Assembly (NCBI RefSeq): GCF_009905375.1
Contig: NC_133656.1
Location: 235,547,111-235,611,110 of the forward strand
Origin: Apium graveolens
Taxonomy: Eukaryota; Streptophyta; Magnoliopsida; Apiales; Apiaceae
DNA: 64,000 nucleotides
Direction of reading: 5' to 3'
Below, piece after piece: positions 23,131-35,150 of the stretch; within the stretch, counting starts at the first letter, position 1; every line of letters starts with the position of its first letter. Below the pieces are notes generated by a model. The model worked only from the letters and a program-made list of their open reading frames with translations, was not told the origin of the DNA and did no database searches. The translations under genes were made by a program, and so were the position numbers.

Positions 23131-25311
23131 TCAACCTATTAAAACGTTAACATATTGAAGATTATAAAGAACTTCCTCATACACAATATTCTTGGTAATA
23201 TTTGTAGTACCTCCTCTTTCCGAACATATAAGAATGTGCAAGCCTTTGTTGGAAGTGACTCTAGAAACGACAACATACAATTGGCCATGCGTAAAAATTG
23301 AAGTGGGAAGATACAAACCAACTGTTTCGAGAGATTGCCCCTGACTTTTATTAATTGTCATAGCAAAGCAAATTTGTAATGGGAGTTGTCTCCTTGTAAA
23401 CTGAACGGGCCATTTTTTATCCGAAGGAACCATATATATTCTTGGAATGAGATGAGTCGTTCCAACATGACCGCCACACAGAATCTGACATTCAACGGTA
23501 TTCTTATTACACTTTTTAACTATCATCCTGGTACCGTTAGACAATCCATTTATTTGGCTGAGATTTCTAAGTAGCATGACAACAGACCCTTCCTTTAATA
23601 CCAGATTATGTTTTGGAATGCCAGACATATTAAGAGAATTTAAATACTCAACTGGAATAGAGGCTTCCACGTCATCATCTCCGGAAGGAGGGTCGATTAT
23701 GACATCTGTGCTAATATAAGTATAGGTTTTACCTGGAAGTTTGTCCAACACCCTCGTATTAATATCATCAACAACAACATTGGTTGGAGTGAGGATAGCT
23801 TTTTCCTTGAGATACTGTGAAGATCTAAAATTTTCTAACAGATTAGGATAGGTCACCTTAATAATTTCATCTATTGGATCAGTGTCAGCATGAACCAAAA
23901 ACTCTTCTGGTATCTCAATATCGGCATCACATTCTGGGCTATCAGAGTTTAAGTTCGGCAACTTTCCATTACCAATATCAAGTACCCAATTGCTGAACTT
24001 TTCAATTTCCTTGTTCTCAGCTTCAGAATTTCCCGCATGAAGTCGCATGTTCTGCTTCAAAATATGAAGCTCGCAAAAAATCCATAACTTTGATCGGTTG
24101 AATGCAATATTAACAATATCTGCTCTCGTGCCTTTAGGTACAACATGCAAGATTTGGCGAAAATCGCCTCCAAAAACCATAGTTATACCACCAAATGGTT
24201 TGTAACAGTTTGATGAATCAATTGCAGACATAATATCACGAAAGCAACGATCAATGCTTTCAAAAGCATATCGATTTTGCATGGGAGCTTCATCCCAGAT
24301 GATTAAACTGGTATATTGTAACAACTCAGCAATATCGGTTCCATGACAAATACCCGCAATTGTGTACTCATCAGAATCTAGAGGAATGAGAAATCTAGAA
24401 TGTGTTGTTCTACCTCCAGGCAAGAGTACAGCAGCAATACCGGATGAGGCAACATGAAGGACTATTTTTTTCTCAGACCTCAAATGAAAAATTAAGGTTT
24501 TCCAGAGAAAGGTTTTGCCGCATCCACCACTTCTGTGAACAAAGAAAATTCCACCTTTTTTAGAGTTAACATTGTTGATAACTGAATCATAGACTCTTTG
24601 TTGCTCCACATTTAAGTTTGAATACAATTTATCATGTTCAACCTTCATCTCTTTTACATTATAACTCACTTCTTCAGCAATTAGACGATTTTGCATATTC
24701 CCCAAGTATGAAGCTTATGGAAATGGCATTGTGGGGAAATTGTGAAGAGTTTTACCAATCTCATTTAGTAATCTCTCGATCTCTGCATAAGTTTGGATAA
24801 ATATAAATTTACTATACACACAAAAATAAATTCAACTAAGAAGAATTAAGCATATTAAAATATGACAGACATAAAAACTTTTGAATATACCTCCAAGTGC
24901 AAAATTTTTAATTTCATCATCAGACATCTGAAAGTTTGGGTCATTCAAGAGCTTTCTACGATGATACAGTATATCATCAGACAAACAACGCCAATTCTCG
25001 GACCATAATTTCAGCGGATCAGAGACCTGGCAGTTTGTAATAATGTATACAAATAGTTGTCTTAATTGAAAAGGCATAGCAGACATGGCGTTCTCTCTAA
25101 TTGCATCTTTCCATTCATTATCATTAGTTAAAAGGCCCAAGGCTGAACCTGTTTCCATGTAACTCCCATATTTAATTCCATCTACTATTTTTAGATCATC
25201 CCATGATCGGCAATCTTTGAGCTTAGTAAAAAGTTTTCGAAGATAAAAAGTTTCGCCGGATTGTGCTGGAATTTGAGGCAATCTTCCATACATAGTACCC
25301 CTGGATCTCAC
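23131..25311 (-). pseudogene. Helitron helicase part (PIF1-like), with the end of Rep
   Basis: The 524-codon ORF 24705-23131 carries SF1B helicase motifs: Walker A in HRSGGCGKTFLWKTL (~57-71), Walker B in LIIWDEAPM, FGGDFRQILHVVPKG, NMRL, and the C-terminal INKSQGQSLETVGLYL and LYVVVSRVTS. The Walker A loop begins with Arg where Helitron helicases usually have Gly. The segment 25311-24832 is the linker region between Rep and helicase (GRLPQIPAQSGETFYLR), probably joined by a short intron at ~24890-24700. In Helitrons the helicase unwinds DNA during rolling-circle transposition. This region alone is open, but the parent RepHel is broken. Confidence 0.85.
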
Positions 25312-25977
25312 TTTCCAAGCCGTGTTACGATTATCCCATACAAAGTGTCGGGGAAATTCCTCATACGTAAACTTCCGAGCTACTTCAAATTTATTATTCG
25401 CCTCAAACTAAGCCTCCAGCTTACTCTTCCGTGAAACAACTTTACATTCGATATCATCCAGAGACATGTTTACATCAAAACTTACATGCTGGTGATCTTT
25501 CAAGTGCACAGGAAGCCTTTCGATCGCAGGAAATCTGTAATGAATATCAAAACCAAAAGTTCTCCATGCTTCTTCAGAAGCACATATGTATCTCTCATCA
25601 AGATATTCATTTATTTCGTCCTTCTTTTTTACCTTGGCAGACCCATTGGATTTAGTTGAAATACTATTAGCACCGAATCCATCTGGTGTAGAATTTTTCT
25701 TCTTATTCTTTATTCTTTTTAACATCATGGTTGCCGTATCTTGACCTTTCAAACAGTATTTGAATAAATACTTAATGGCGCGTGAATTGTTGCAAAATTC
25801 AAGATTAATATGACATTGGAATCGTACCAAAAGATCTCTATTGCAAGGAACCACATATTTATTGTCAACGTAACCTGTATTTTCCTTTGTTGTTGGATTA
25901 ACTCGTCGCCTACGATAGATAGGAAACCCGCAATCATCAAACGTCGTAGAGGAACTATACCTGAATATTTTGAACAT
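25312..25977 (-). pseudogene. Helitron Rep catalytic-tyrosine region, nonsense mutation
   Basis: The reading frame 25977-25408 has the Rep motif AIKYLFKYCLKGQD, which holds the catalytic tyrosines, followed by the family motif FDIHYRFPAIERLPVHL. It stops at TAG (25410-25408) directly before FEANNKFEVARKFTYEEFP, which continues the same frame to 25312. Family members have Trp at the stop position (TGG to TAG). Confidence 0.85.
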
Positions 25978-26282
25978 TTTTATATATAATCAGAGATTTT
26001 TTTAATAATGTAAATCATCACATTGTACTTAAAGCAAGTGTGCACATATGATAGAAGTTTGTAAAAAAAATTGTACAAATCATCGTTTGTGCATGTACTA
26101 AAGTTTGTACAAAGTATAGTTTGGCATTTGCATATACAAATCTTATATTATTATTTTAATTTTAACATGAAGCGTATTTTATTTTATTTAACTCGCTAGA
26201 TGTAACTAAGTCATTAATAATATATGATAACATGGGAAAATGTCGTTGAAACTTTATTTTTTTTTTACCTTTTAAGAAAATG

Positions 26283-27973
26283 TCATATACATTTACCACG
26301 ATCCATACACGGGGATGTTGGACGATCGCTGCCACATGGGCCATGCACCATGAATTGACTTACTGCTTGGTATCCAATTGGATCAGTTCTCTGGTCAGGC
26401 ATTTCCGCAGATATAATCTTATCAATTTCAGCAACTGTTCGTGGCTTCGTTTTAGAATCAATCCAAATTAACATATGCACGTGCGAAAGACCACGTTTTT
26501 GAAATTCAATGACATACATAACTGTAGAAGATATTTTAATAATGTGAGAAACCAATAAGTATAACTGAGATAATGGAATGTTTGAAAATTTTGATACTAT
26601 AGTAATATATATGCTGAAGAAAACTCACGTCCTATACAGCTGCCGAAATAGTTTTCTTTTTTGATAAGATTAACTAACTGATCAAGCTTTAATTTGAAAA
26701 CTCTTGCAACAACGTCAGGTGCATCTTCAACTTTAACTCCAGGCATCATGTCAAACATTCTTTGTATTTCTGGCCATTTAGAATTGCAAGTCATCGTTAA
26801 AAAGAAAGTGGGATGGCCGATCTTTTTGCAAATGGCCAGCGAGTCTTGAAAGTATTGAGTCATGTAGCGCTTTGATCCCGTAAAGCTGGCGGGAAGTATC
26901 ACACCCTTTCCAATATGTGCAGGATCAACATCACCTTTACTTAATGCTTCTCGAACCAAACTATACTGATCTGAACGCAAAACTTGTTGATGATCTCTCA
27001 CCCAATTTAATCTGTATTGCTCAATAGCTGTATATGCGTCAACAACAAACTACTGAAATAATCTTCCACCTTGTCGTAGGGTTGAAACTGAAATATAAAA
27101 TATTCATAATGTAAAACCCTTGTAGTTCAAAAAGTGAAATTAAGTAGTCATGTAATAGAGAAAAATACTAAGAAATACATGGATTGCTGCGTATCATAAG
27201 TTGATATGCATAATACTCTCGCATAGTGATGTAAACTTTTTTCTTTGAACATTTTCCAACACTTGTTTTGTAGGGTATTTCCAGATGATATCCATCATCA
27301 CCGTAAGGGAATAGTAAAGGGTATTGCAAGGCCATAAATTTATGAAATGTTTCATAAACTCTTTTCAGAAAACCTTGTTTGGTTTGTACAATAACATCAC
27401 GATATTTTTTTGTATCTTCATCAGCCCCAACAATAAATCCAGCAACCTCATTGGTGGGAGAGATATGATTTGGCCTTCCAGATTGTGATCTAGACGATAT
27501 AAGGACCAGCTTGAAATCATCACTTTCATCATTGTTAACATGATCTCTGCCCAGGCGAAAAGTTTTAACTAATTTATTGTGCCTATCAAGCATTTTTAAC
27601 AAACCTTCAACAATTTCTTTATCTACCTGCTCATCATCATGATCTCCACATATAGCACTTATTCTATTTTCAACCTTATTTTCTGTATCATAAATATAGA
27701 GCTGACAGAATCTTGGCGACTGACCATCCCTAGGTTGCAAGCAACCTAAATTGTGATGGTTTTGACCATATATTCTATAACAATGTGAACCATAACCATT
27801 ATTGATTTCACGATCCACAATACCACCTGTAGAGGTCATTGCAAACATTGCATTATATCTTTTAATATTCTTCTTGTAATGCAGGGATTTCTGAGGATCA
27901 GATAGCAGAACTGCAAGAAAATGAGGAGGTGGCTTTTCACGGGGTAACTGTACTGTACCAACATTGCAACACA
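26283..27973 (-). pseudogene. Helitron-like N-terminal domain and HUH motif of Rep, nonsense mutation
   Basis: The segment 27973-27168 holds the Helitron N-terminal region (CYRIYGQNHHNLGCLQP, LQYPLLFPYGDDGYH, MREYYAYQL). After a short intron the frame resumes at ~27082 with LRQGGRLFQ, a TAG at 27052-27050 where the family has Gln, then FVVDAYTAIEQYRLNWVRDHQQ. The segment 27001-26597 carries FTGSKRYMTQYFQDSLAIC and PTFFLTMTCN. The segment 26555-26283 has the HUH metal-binding motif in GLSHVHMLIW. The N-terminus is missing: the first codons fall in flanking host DNA. Confidence 0.85.
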
Positions 27974-28105
27974 AAGACACAAAGAAAGCCTACAAATTTC
28001 TCAAAGTTAGATACGGATGTATACACAGAATATCCTACCCAATTATCAAGAGATAGAGAAGGTTTATCCAATTAGACAGACCCAACTAGATTATCTAATG
28101 TATTA
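27974..28105. repeat. Right copy of the host segment flanking the Helitron
   Basis: This matches 20233-20351 and lacks the Tourist-like MITE. It runs straight into an intact Stowaway copy at 28106, just as the left copy runs into a truncated one. The Helitron is therefore bracketed by two copies of the same locus. Confidence 0.9.
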
Positions 28106-28370
28106 CTCCCTCTGTCCCTAAAAATATTTCCTATTTGTGTTGTACACGTTTGCCAATGCACACTTTTGATTGTTAATATCTTTAATTTCGTATTAGTATT
28201 AAATATTAAAACTTCATTGTATTAAAGTACTCATAAATACGAATTCAACAAAATCACTCATGATTATGTTTGATCTTATAGATTAGACGTAAATTAGTAG
28301 TCAATCGCTTACCATGAACATGAACAGTACAAAAAATCAAAATAGGAAACACATTTTGGGACGGAGGGAG
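28106..28370. mobile_element. Stowaway-like MITE, copy 4 (intact)
   Basis: 265 bp with ends CTCCCTCTGTCCC and GGGACGGAGGGAG, flanked by TA at 28104-28105 and 28371-28372. It is the intact counterpart of the truncated copy at 20728. Confidence 0.92.
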
Positions 28371-28387
28371 TAGTGCTTAAGTTGTTA

Positions 28388-28644
28388 TTTCCTTCGTTCC
28401 ATTTTACTTGTCACATTTCTTTTTATAGAAGTCAAATTGACCATATTACCAAAGATTAAATATTACTCTTATATTATTTCCAAAAAACTAAAAATTAAAT
28501 ATTAAACTAGATTAAATCTATTTTCTGATGATGTAATTTTTTTTATTTTGTTCAATTATAAAATATTTAATAAACTCCGGTCAAATTTTAGTCAATTTGA
28601 CTGGGTCAAAGTCAAATCTGACAATTAAAATGAGATGGAGAGAG
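28388..28644. mobile_element. Second Stowaway-type MITE family member
   Basis: Imperfect inverted ends (CCTTCGTTCCATTTTACTTGTCA and TGACAATTAAAATGAGATGG, then AGAG) are flanked by TA. The interior contains GTCAAATTGACC / GTCAATTTGACTGGGTCAAAGTCAAA, a phrase common in plant MITEs of this type. It differs from the CTCCCTCCGTCCC...AACGTG family. Confidence 0.7.
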
Positions 28645-29055
28645 TACTAATCATTTGATTGAGCATGATTTTAAAATTACCGATTTTACCTATTAATGAG
28701 TCGATTAATCGTAAAATTATGTTATACTAATTCAATAGCTAACATATTTTGGTTAAGAAATTAAATATTAATATATTTTTGTAATAATATCCGATTATCC
28801 AGTTAATCACTTATTTAACTTATTTCGAGTTAATCACTTATTTCGATTCTGATCCTTGTTGTGTGAAGTATTAAACTCATTTTATGGAGTGGATATATTA
28901 TTGGAAAATGTACAAAATTTTGTAAAAAATGACATGGTGGGTTTTAATTAAAATGAACCCCTATATTAACATCAACAAGTTTAATTATAACATACTACAT
29001 CAATTTTCGTATAATTATATATAATTTTTTTATACACAATTCTAACTGGACCTTA

Positions 29056-29952
29056 GAGCATACGCAGCGGTGGGGTTACTTCCCCTGCCCACTAGTGACA
29101 TAAATTGCCACCTCACCACGAGGTGGGTTTGTGAAAATAATGACCCCGATCCATACAAATCAAAACCCACTTTTCACATTTTGTAGGGTCTCTAATATTA
29201 TTATTAAAAAATATATATTTAGTAGAATAATTTTATAATTTAATTTATTCATGTAAAAATTGTTATGATTAAATTAAAGTGACTGAGAATTTTAGAATTA
29301 TTATTAAATTAAAAAACACGTCTCAGTAATTAAAATGCATCATATTATTAAAAAACCATGAAATAAAAAACAACATACAAGAAAATATTAAATTTTACAC
29401 AGAAATTTATGCAAGCTGTAACCCACTTTTAATATTTTTAAAGTGTATTTTAAGAATTATTTTTTAATTTAATATAATTATATAATTATATCATATTAAA
29501 AAAAATAAGATATAAAGTGAAGAATTTAGTAACACTAAGTTTTAAAAAAAAGATAGAGTAAAAATGCTATGTGTGGCCAGCTGTGTGCTAGAGAGAGAAA
29601 GAAACAATAAAAAAAAGGTTTTCTAACGTGTGTCCAAGAACATACAATAAGCACTAACTACCATGAGTTTGGTGCATTTTGATCGATCCTCTAATCATAA
29701 ATATTAATGGACCCCTCAGTATTATAACAACTCCACGAATAAAAATGCACCAAACTCATGGGAGTTGGTGCTTATTGTGTGTCGTTGAACACATATTAGA
29801 AAGACAATAAAAAAAATGAAAAAGCGGTAAGTAGTCTAGATCCGGCATAGCGGGACGGGATCGGTTTTTTCCAACCTCACCGACGCGCCAGCTCTCTTAT
29901 TTTATGAATCCATGCCACCTAGGCGGTAACCAGGCCCCCGCTGCGGGTGCTC
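29056..29952. mobile_element. 897-bp Tourist-like element with a nested MITE
   Basis: The ends GAGCATACGCAGCGG and CCGCTGCGGGTGCTC are inverted repeats, flanked by TTA at 29053-29055 and 29953-29955. There is no transposase ORF, so it is a non-autonomous PIF/Harbinger-type element. A second inverted-repeat element is nested at 29621-29801. Confidence 0.85.
29621..29801. mobile_element. Nested MITE with long inverted repeats
   Basis: ~181 bp. The left arm TTCTAACGTGTGTCCAAG continues through ACAATAAGCACTAAC and ATGAGTTTGGTGCATTTT. The right arm is its near complement (AAATGCACCAAACTCATG, TTGGTGCTTATTGT, ACACATATTAGAA). Together they form a hairpin covering most of the element. Confidence 0.8.
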
Positions 29953-30709
29953 TTACTAGCTCTCGTGTAGTCCATTCCAGGGCAGGAGCTTTGTTGTACA
30001 GTAAAAGAGCCATGCATTTTTCAAGAGACAACACAGAGCTCAACTGTATACTTTCTTCATAATGAAGTGGGGTTCAAGCATGTGATATATTCTTCACTTT
30101 TATTTTCTTTTCTAAATTGCGCTTCATTTTTATTTAACTATATGCCCCTTGTCCCCCCTTGCCTTTGTCATAATTACAAGCCCCTTTTCTTAGATAATGC
30201 AAATGAGTTTATCCGAAAAAAAGAGGATCAGAGTCGAAATAGGTAATTATGATTTTATGTTACTTTCATGCTTTCAGGTCTGCAGGACATATACATTGCT
30301 AAGCTCAAGTGTAATGCTGCTTGTTATTTGCTAACAAGTACTCAAACGCCTTATATAATGGATCATGGTCCGAGTAATATCGAACTAGAGAATGCTAGAC
30401 AGAGGAGGTGCTCGGGAATTGGGGGTGAGTCATTGTATTGGGCCACCGAAAGTATAGGATTCCAAAATATTTAACACTTTACATATAATTATAAATGATA
30501 ATATCGTAATAAAGGCTAAATAGTCTTGATCGAGAATTTTTGAATAAAGTGGACATTCAAAGTGTTCAAGAAGAATTTAATATAAAATATAGAAAAGGAA
30601 TCTAAGTGAATTGTCGGAATATATTTTTTATTTATAACGTATTTTTGATAATTCCTTTTATTTGTTGGAATGTAGTTCTTTTAAATATAAATTAAGGGCC
30701 CAATTTTCA
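29953..30709. other. Intergenic region between MITE and peptide-locus relic
   Basis: A pyrimidine-rich tract ending CTTTCAGG at ~30278 precedes an open stretch to 30474 (SGLQDIYIAKLKCNAACYLL). This could be an isolated exon of a lost gene, but I recognise no family. Nothing else is visible. Confidence 0.35.
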
Positions 30710-31352
30710 GATTTCACAAGGACCCGATTATTTTGCCCCTACGCTAGACAGTTAATTAAAGTATCTGCCCCGGTCTGATAATCTTTTTAAGAATATTCAG
30801 TTTCTTTTGTTCTGTGGATGCAACACATTTGTAGAGATTTTAGTTTCTTATACGAGTATTCGTGTATATGTAAATGACAGGCACTTCTTTCCACCTGACA
30901 ATGCTCTTGAGTCCCTGTAATATTCTCCAAAAGATTGTTTAATTTATCTATGGTAGATTTCTGTCAATTGTATCTCGTTTTTACCAGTAATTGTACAATC
31001 TTGAGGTTAATCATCATTTGATCTTCTAGTATTACATACTCTGTCCGTTGCATTACTATGTTCAAAAAGGTACACTGTTGCATTGAATCATTGAAATGTA
31101 AAGAACAAGTAGCACAATATTTCAGTTTTCTGTAAATATACACCAGAACTAATTATTTTCTAAATTTACAAAACTGATGGATAATTTGTCCATGACTCTT
31201 CAGAAAGCTAGTAATTGAAGTCCTCTTCTGATCACTGCCTCTGCTTGATCTCACATGTGGCTGCTAAGTTCTACAGAAGACGAGAAAGATACGACGGTTG
31301 CTGTTACAAGCAGGTCACTGAAGGTTTCTAAGAATTAGTATGGTAGTTACTA
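30710..31352 (+). pseudogene. Relic of the secreted-peptide locus (copy 1)
   Basis: This matches intron 1 and exon 2 of the complete copy: GCTAGACAGTTAATTAAAGTAT (~36224), TCTTGAGTCCCTGTAAT.TTCTCC (~42745) and AGTCCTCTTCTGATCACTG (~43555). The exon 2 equivalent near 31258-31318 has an acceptor changed from CAG to CAC and a small insertion, and no exon 1 or exon 3 is present. It ends next to the 3' end of the beta-galactosidase gene, on the opposite strand. Confidence 0.8.
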
Positions 31353-31378
31353 TTACTTGCTTTGAAATGTTAGTTATG

Positions 31379-33889
31379 TTAGCTGCAGATCACTTCCACA
31401 GAAAGTTTCTTCGTAATTTTAGGACATGGATCTCCTCCAAACATCCCAGGTGCTACTATGACTGAGCAAGCATTTTTACCAATGCAATTCCTCTCAAAAA
31501 CATCTCCTGATTTCTGTGCATGACAGCTACCCTGGACAAAGCTTCCGCAAGTACCTCCGGGTGTTCCAAAACTGGCAAACTTAATCGACGCGATGTTCTG
31601 ACCAGGCATGCACCTGAGGTGGGCTTTTGGCCTAAAGGGTTGATTAACTTTACCTGAGTGCTGCATTTGCAAATTCATTAGGGTTGGTTGCCACTCGTTA
31701 ATATCAGCACATACACTAGCTAATTTTCTCTGCATTAAAGATATCCCAAATGGAATGCCTCCTAATTCTTCAAATATAACTAACAAATTTCCTCTTGGCT
31801 TCAACCAAGAACGTGGTATGTGATACCATTTTTGGGAAGCCTCGCCACAATTACTTAGGCACTTCTTCTCGTCATACCAACCAGCATAGCTGCAACCACC
31901 GCAAGTACCAGAAGCTTTGTGTGCAGGCCAGTGACGCCCAATGCTTCGACCATTTATCCAAATTTGGCCTTTACCCATCGTGTTCATATCTAAAGCAATT
32001 GGTTGGTCTCCATCTGGAGCATCAAATGTCGTCTTGTACCATGTTAGCGGTTGGTCTTGAGCTACCAAAGAGCCTCCAGCCCACTCTGTAGTTGAATTTC
32101 CACCTTGTGAGTGAAGACTTAGGGCTTCTCCATTTAGACCTACCTTGTAAGACCAGTTCTGCAATGTTAAGTCTCTTATGCCTTCATTCAGCCCATCGAG
32201 TGTAACTGGTCCTAAAACTCCAGCATTCCATGCCCCGAAATGTGGACCAATGTTAGGAAGTCCAACAACAGTGCTCAACAACGAGATCTTATTGACCCCA
32301 GCTCTCAGATTTACACCATTGCTAAAATTTATTTTCGTGTTTTCTAGGCTTCCATAGACAGTCCCTGATAGTTGATTGTTGATGAAAACATGCAAAGCAT
32401 GCCCAGAAGAAGCGACTTTTAAAACAGGGAACTCGCCACTACTCAAAAATCCTTCATTAGAGTCAATGTTGACATCTGTCATGTACCACAAGTAATCAGA
32501 AACATCTCTAGTGGTATTTATTTGTTCCAGCAACCCAACTGCTGTAAATGTTTTGTCTTCGTAAGATGTTGCCTCATCGTTGTATGACTGCCAAACCAAT
32601 GGCCTGCCAACAGGAGTCATATTCATTTGTGCACTTTGTGCACTTACCATTGCTGTGTTAAAAACAACGTTCTTGCAGTCTGGGAGGATGCTGATAGACC
32701 AAGGAGGTAAGTCGTAATGCATACTATTAAAAACCGCTTTAGCAGAAGAGTTTTTGTCGTAATTTACAAGGAATGCAGCACAAGCTCCTGATGTTGAGTT
32801 GAAGACACTGGCCTCCTGATTGTTTCCCAGTGGTGTTCTAACGGGATCTCCAGACACTAAAGCTGGCTCACACAACTTTATTACTCTATGCAGATGTGTT
32901 AAGTGACCCCATTTAGGTTGCCTTAGTAAGCCAAATTCATCAAGAGGAGCATCATAGTCATAACTAGTAGCAATTAGACTCCCAGCAGTCCTGCCAAAGT
33001 TCGTTCCTCCATGGTACATGTAATAATTAATAAAGGATCCACCCTTCAGTATAAACCTTGCAACTGAAAAGGCCACGTCTTCAGCTGGACGATAAGGAAC
33101 TGTGCCTCCAAAACTAGTAAACCAGCCGGTCCAATTTTCAGTCCACATCTTTGGCTTATAATCCTTGTTAGGAGAGAAGTAGTCACAGTAGAAACCATTA
33201 CAGGCATTGATAATAGGATCAGGAGCATCGTCTTGCTTGCACATAATCCACGGTACTCCTGTATCCAGACCAACTGCCATCCGCGCTGTCCAATTAGTAT
33301 AAGTTCTAGCAGGAGCACCAAGTTCATATTCCATAGGTCCATATTCATTCTCAATCTGAGACATTATTATCGGACCCCCTTGAGCCTCATACAGCCTCTC
33401 TGCTTTCATCATATTCACTATCTTTGTAGTAAAATTCTGCATTGCATCCTTAAAAGGGCCATTATCTGTTCTGAAACTGATCCCCGGAACAAACTTCAAC
33501 CAAACAGGAAAGCCTCCAAAATTCCACTCAGCGCAAGCATAAGGGCCAATCCTGAGATGAACATAAAGACCTGCTTGCTGCACTATCTTTATAAACTTTA
33601 CCAAATCATACCTCCCCTCAAAATAAAATTTGCCAGGTTCGCGCTCATGCCCGTTCCAGAAAACATAAGTCTGGATCACATCAAGGCCTCCTGCTTTCGC
33701 CTTTGCGATAAGATCTGGCCACATCTCTGGAGTGCTTCTCGGGTAATGAATGGATCCTGAGATAAGAATTCTTCTAGTGCCATTAAGAACAATAGCTTTA
33801 TGGTCATATGAAACAGAAGCTGTACTAAAACAGAACCATAAGCTCAGTATCACCACCAACAAGTTCCACATTACAATCTTCAATCCCAT
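31379..33889 (-). CDS. BGAL1: Beta-galactosidase (GH35) with C-terminal lectin domain, intronless
   Basis: A single uninterrupted ORF of 836 aa, the normal full length for plant BGAL1-type enzymes. Signal peptide ~1-25. The GH35 domain includes the signature [15 protein letters not shown], with acid/base Glu182 and nucleophile Glu251 in [10 protein letters not shown] beta-sandwich region follows ([17 protein letters not shown]), then a C-terminal SUEL/galactose-binding lectin domain (~752-836) with regularly spaced Cys. The enzyme removes terminal beta-D-galactose from wall polysaccharides such as pectic galactan in the apoplast. All key residues are intact. Relatives of this class normally have many introns (about 18 in Arabidopsis BGAL1); none is present here, so this is probably an expressed or recently formed retrogene. 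Confidence 0.95.
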   Translation of the reverse strand: MGLKIVMWNLLVVILSLWFCFSTASVSYDHKAIVLNGTRRILISGSIHYPRSTPEMWPDLIAKAKAGGLDVIQTYVFWNGHEREPGKFYFEGRYDLVKFIKIVQQAGLYVHLRIGPYACAEWNFGGFPVWLKFVPGISFRTDNGPFKDAMQNFTTKIVNMMKAERLYEAQGGPIIMSQIENEYGPMEYELGAPARTYTNWTARMAVGLDTGVPWIMCKQDDAPDPIINACNGFYCDYFSPNKDYKPKMWTENWTGWFTSFGGTVPYRPAEDVAFSVARFILKGGSFINYYMYHGGTNFGRTAGSLIATSYDYDAPLDEFGLLRQPKWGHLTHLHRVIKLCEPALVSGDPVRTPLGNNQEASVFNSTSGACAAFLVNYDKNSSAKAVFNSMHYDLPPWSISILPDCKNVVFNTAMVSAQSAQMNMTPVGRPLVWQSYNDEATSYEDKTFTAVGLLEQINTTRDVSDYLWYMTDVNIDSNEGFLSSGEFPVLKVASSGHALHVFINNQLSGTVYGSLENTKINFSNGVNLRAGVNKISLLSTVVGLPNIGPHFGAWNAGVLGPVTLDGLNEGIRDLTLQNWSYKVGLNGEALSLHSQGGNSTTEWAGGSLVAQDQPLTWYKTTFDAPDGDQPIALDMNTMGKGQIWINGRSIGRHWPAHKASGTCGGCSYAGWYDEKKCLSNCGEASQKWYHIPRSWLKPRGNLLVIFEELGGIPFGISLMQRKLASVCADINEWQPTLMNLQMQHSGKVNQPFRPKAHLRCMPGQNIASIKFASFGTPGGTCGSFVQGSCHAQKSGDVFERNCIGKNACSVIVAPGMFGGDPCPKITKKLSVEVICS

Positions 33890-35150
33890 TACTATAATTT
33901 TCTAGATTTTTGCTTTCTCCAAATTAAAAGGAGCAGCAAATATAAGTGTTTTTCTAGCAGCCTTTAGATAGTTGAATACAAAAATTGGTGCGGTGATGAT
34001 CAGGGAGGCAAAAGCTATATTTATAGGTTCATAAATATTCGAATCATAATTGAAAACAAAAAAAATTACTATTGGAATCATAATTTAAAATGAAATATAG
34101 CTATTATCTCAAATATTCGAATCATATTCTAGTTTGAATATTGTTATCGTATTTCTTAGATAAAAAAAATTCCTTTTGCAATTAGTATTTTGCGACAATT
34201 AGATGACAATACACTAGGATTTAAGAAAAGTAAAGTACTGAACAAGATACATAGATGATTATTCTTTATAAATTACGATTCCACCTGCCCACAATTTTTC
34301 TTTATTTTTTAATACAGTAATTTTGTTCGAGATGTTTGACAAATTAACCATATTTGACAATTAGCTGTTGATTATAACGCTTTTAAATATTTCACCCCGT
34401 TTTCAAATAATTGACGTTTTGATTTTTGACACATATTTTTAGGTACGTTAACCGTATATTAAAAATTAATATTTTTAATTTTTTTTGTAAATTAAAATTT
34501 TAATTATATATTTTTATTCGCAAAAAAAATTAAAAATAATAATTACAACTATCCGGTCAAAACATTTAAAAATGTGTGTCAAATTAAAGTATCAATTATT
34601 TGAAAACATAACTGTTTTGACTAGATAATCTATACACATTTATTTATTTATGCCCTCTTAAAATCTATTTTGTTAAGCAAGTATAGCAGTGCGTGAGCAA
34701 GCTTCACATGCAAAATGTTTTACGCCGGATGATTTGTGTCTGAAATTCGATGCAAAAATTCAGTAATTCACCTCAATGCAAACAAGGAAGACGTGTTGGA
34801 ATATGCGTTCATATTATTTATAATTAACTACTCTTGCACCATAATCCGGTTTGGAGTCCCGTACTTGTTTATACTCTATGCTCCGGTACCTGTATTGTTT
34901 CGACAAGATCCGAATTTTCGACATCTATAAAGAAAAAGAGTGAAATAACGCTCTGACTAACTTCTTCGATTTTAACTGTACTGTGACATTGTCGTATCCT
35001 TTACCAAGTGAATAATGTTTGAAGAGTATAACATGACCTATTATGCTCAATTCATAATTAATTATCAGATTCCCGATGTTTGCAGCATTCAATAGTGCTT
35101 CATTTGCCACTGACACCTATGCAGTGAGTATTCTTAAAGAAACCACTACA
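33890..35150. other. Intergenic region upstream of the beta-galactosidase
   Basis: This should include the beta-galactosidase promoter (minus strand). It is AT-rich, with a short self-complementary area around 34380-34620 (TTTGAAAACATAACTG / CCGTTTTCAAATAATTGACG) that may be a small MITE. I see no gene. Confidence 0.5.

Larger units (their letters stand above)
20798..27973 (-). mobile_element. Helitron, Rep/helicase-encoding, 5'-truncated and mutated
   Basis: The element runs on the minus strand. Its 3' terminus at 20798 is CTAG preceded by a short hairpin, and the insertion site is A/T, as known for Helitrons. It carries the remains of a Helitron RepHel: Helitron-like N domain, HUH-type Rep and PIF1-like helicase. 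The right (5') boundary is where coding sequence meets the duplicated host segment at ~27973. No TC terminus is seen there, so the 5' end has been lost. At least two nonsense codons interrupt RepHel. 20827-23130 is noncoding; a stretch around 22160-22276 (AWHLCDPCDDNRSPEIDMLW) resembles an exon of unknown origin. Confidence 0.88.
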
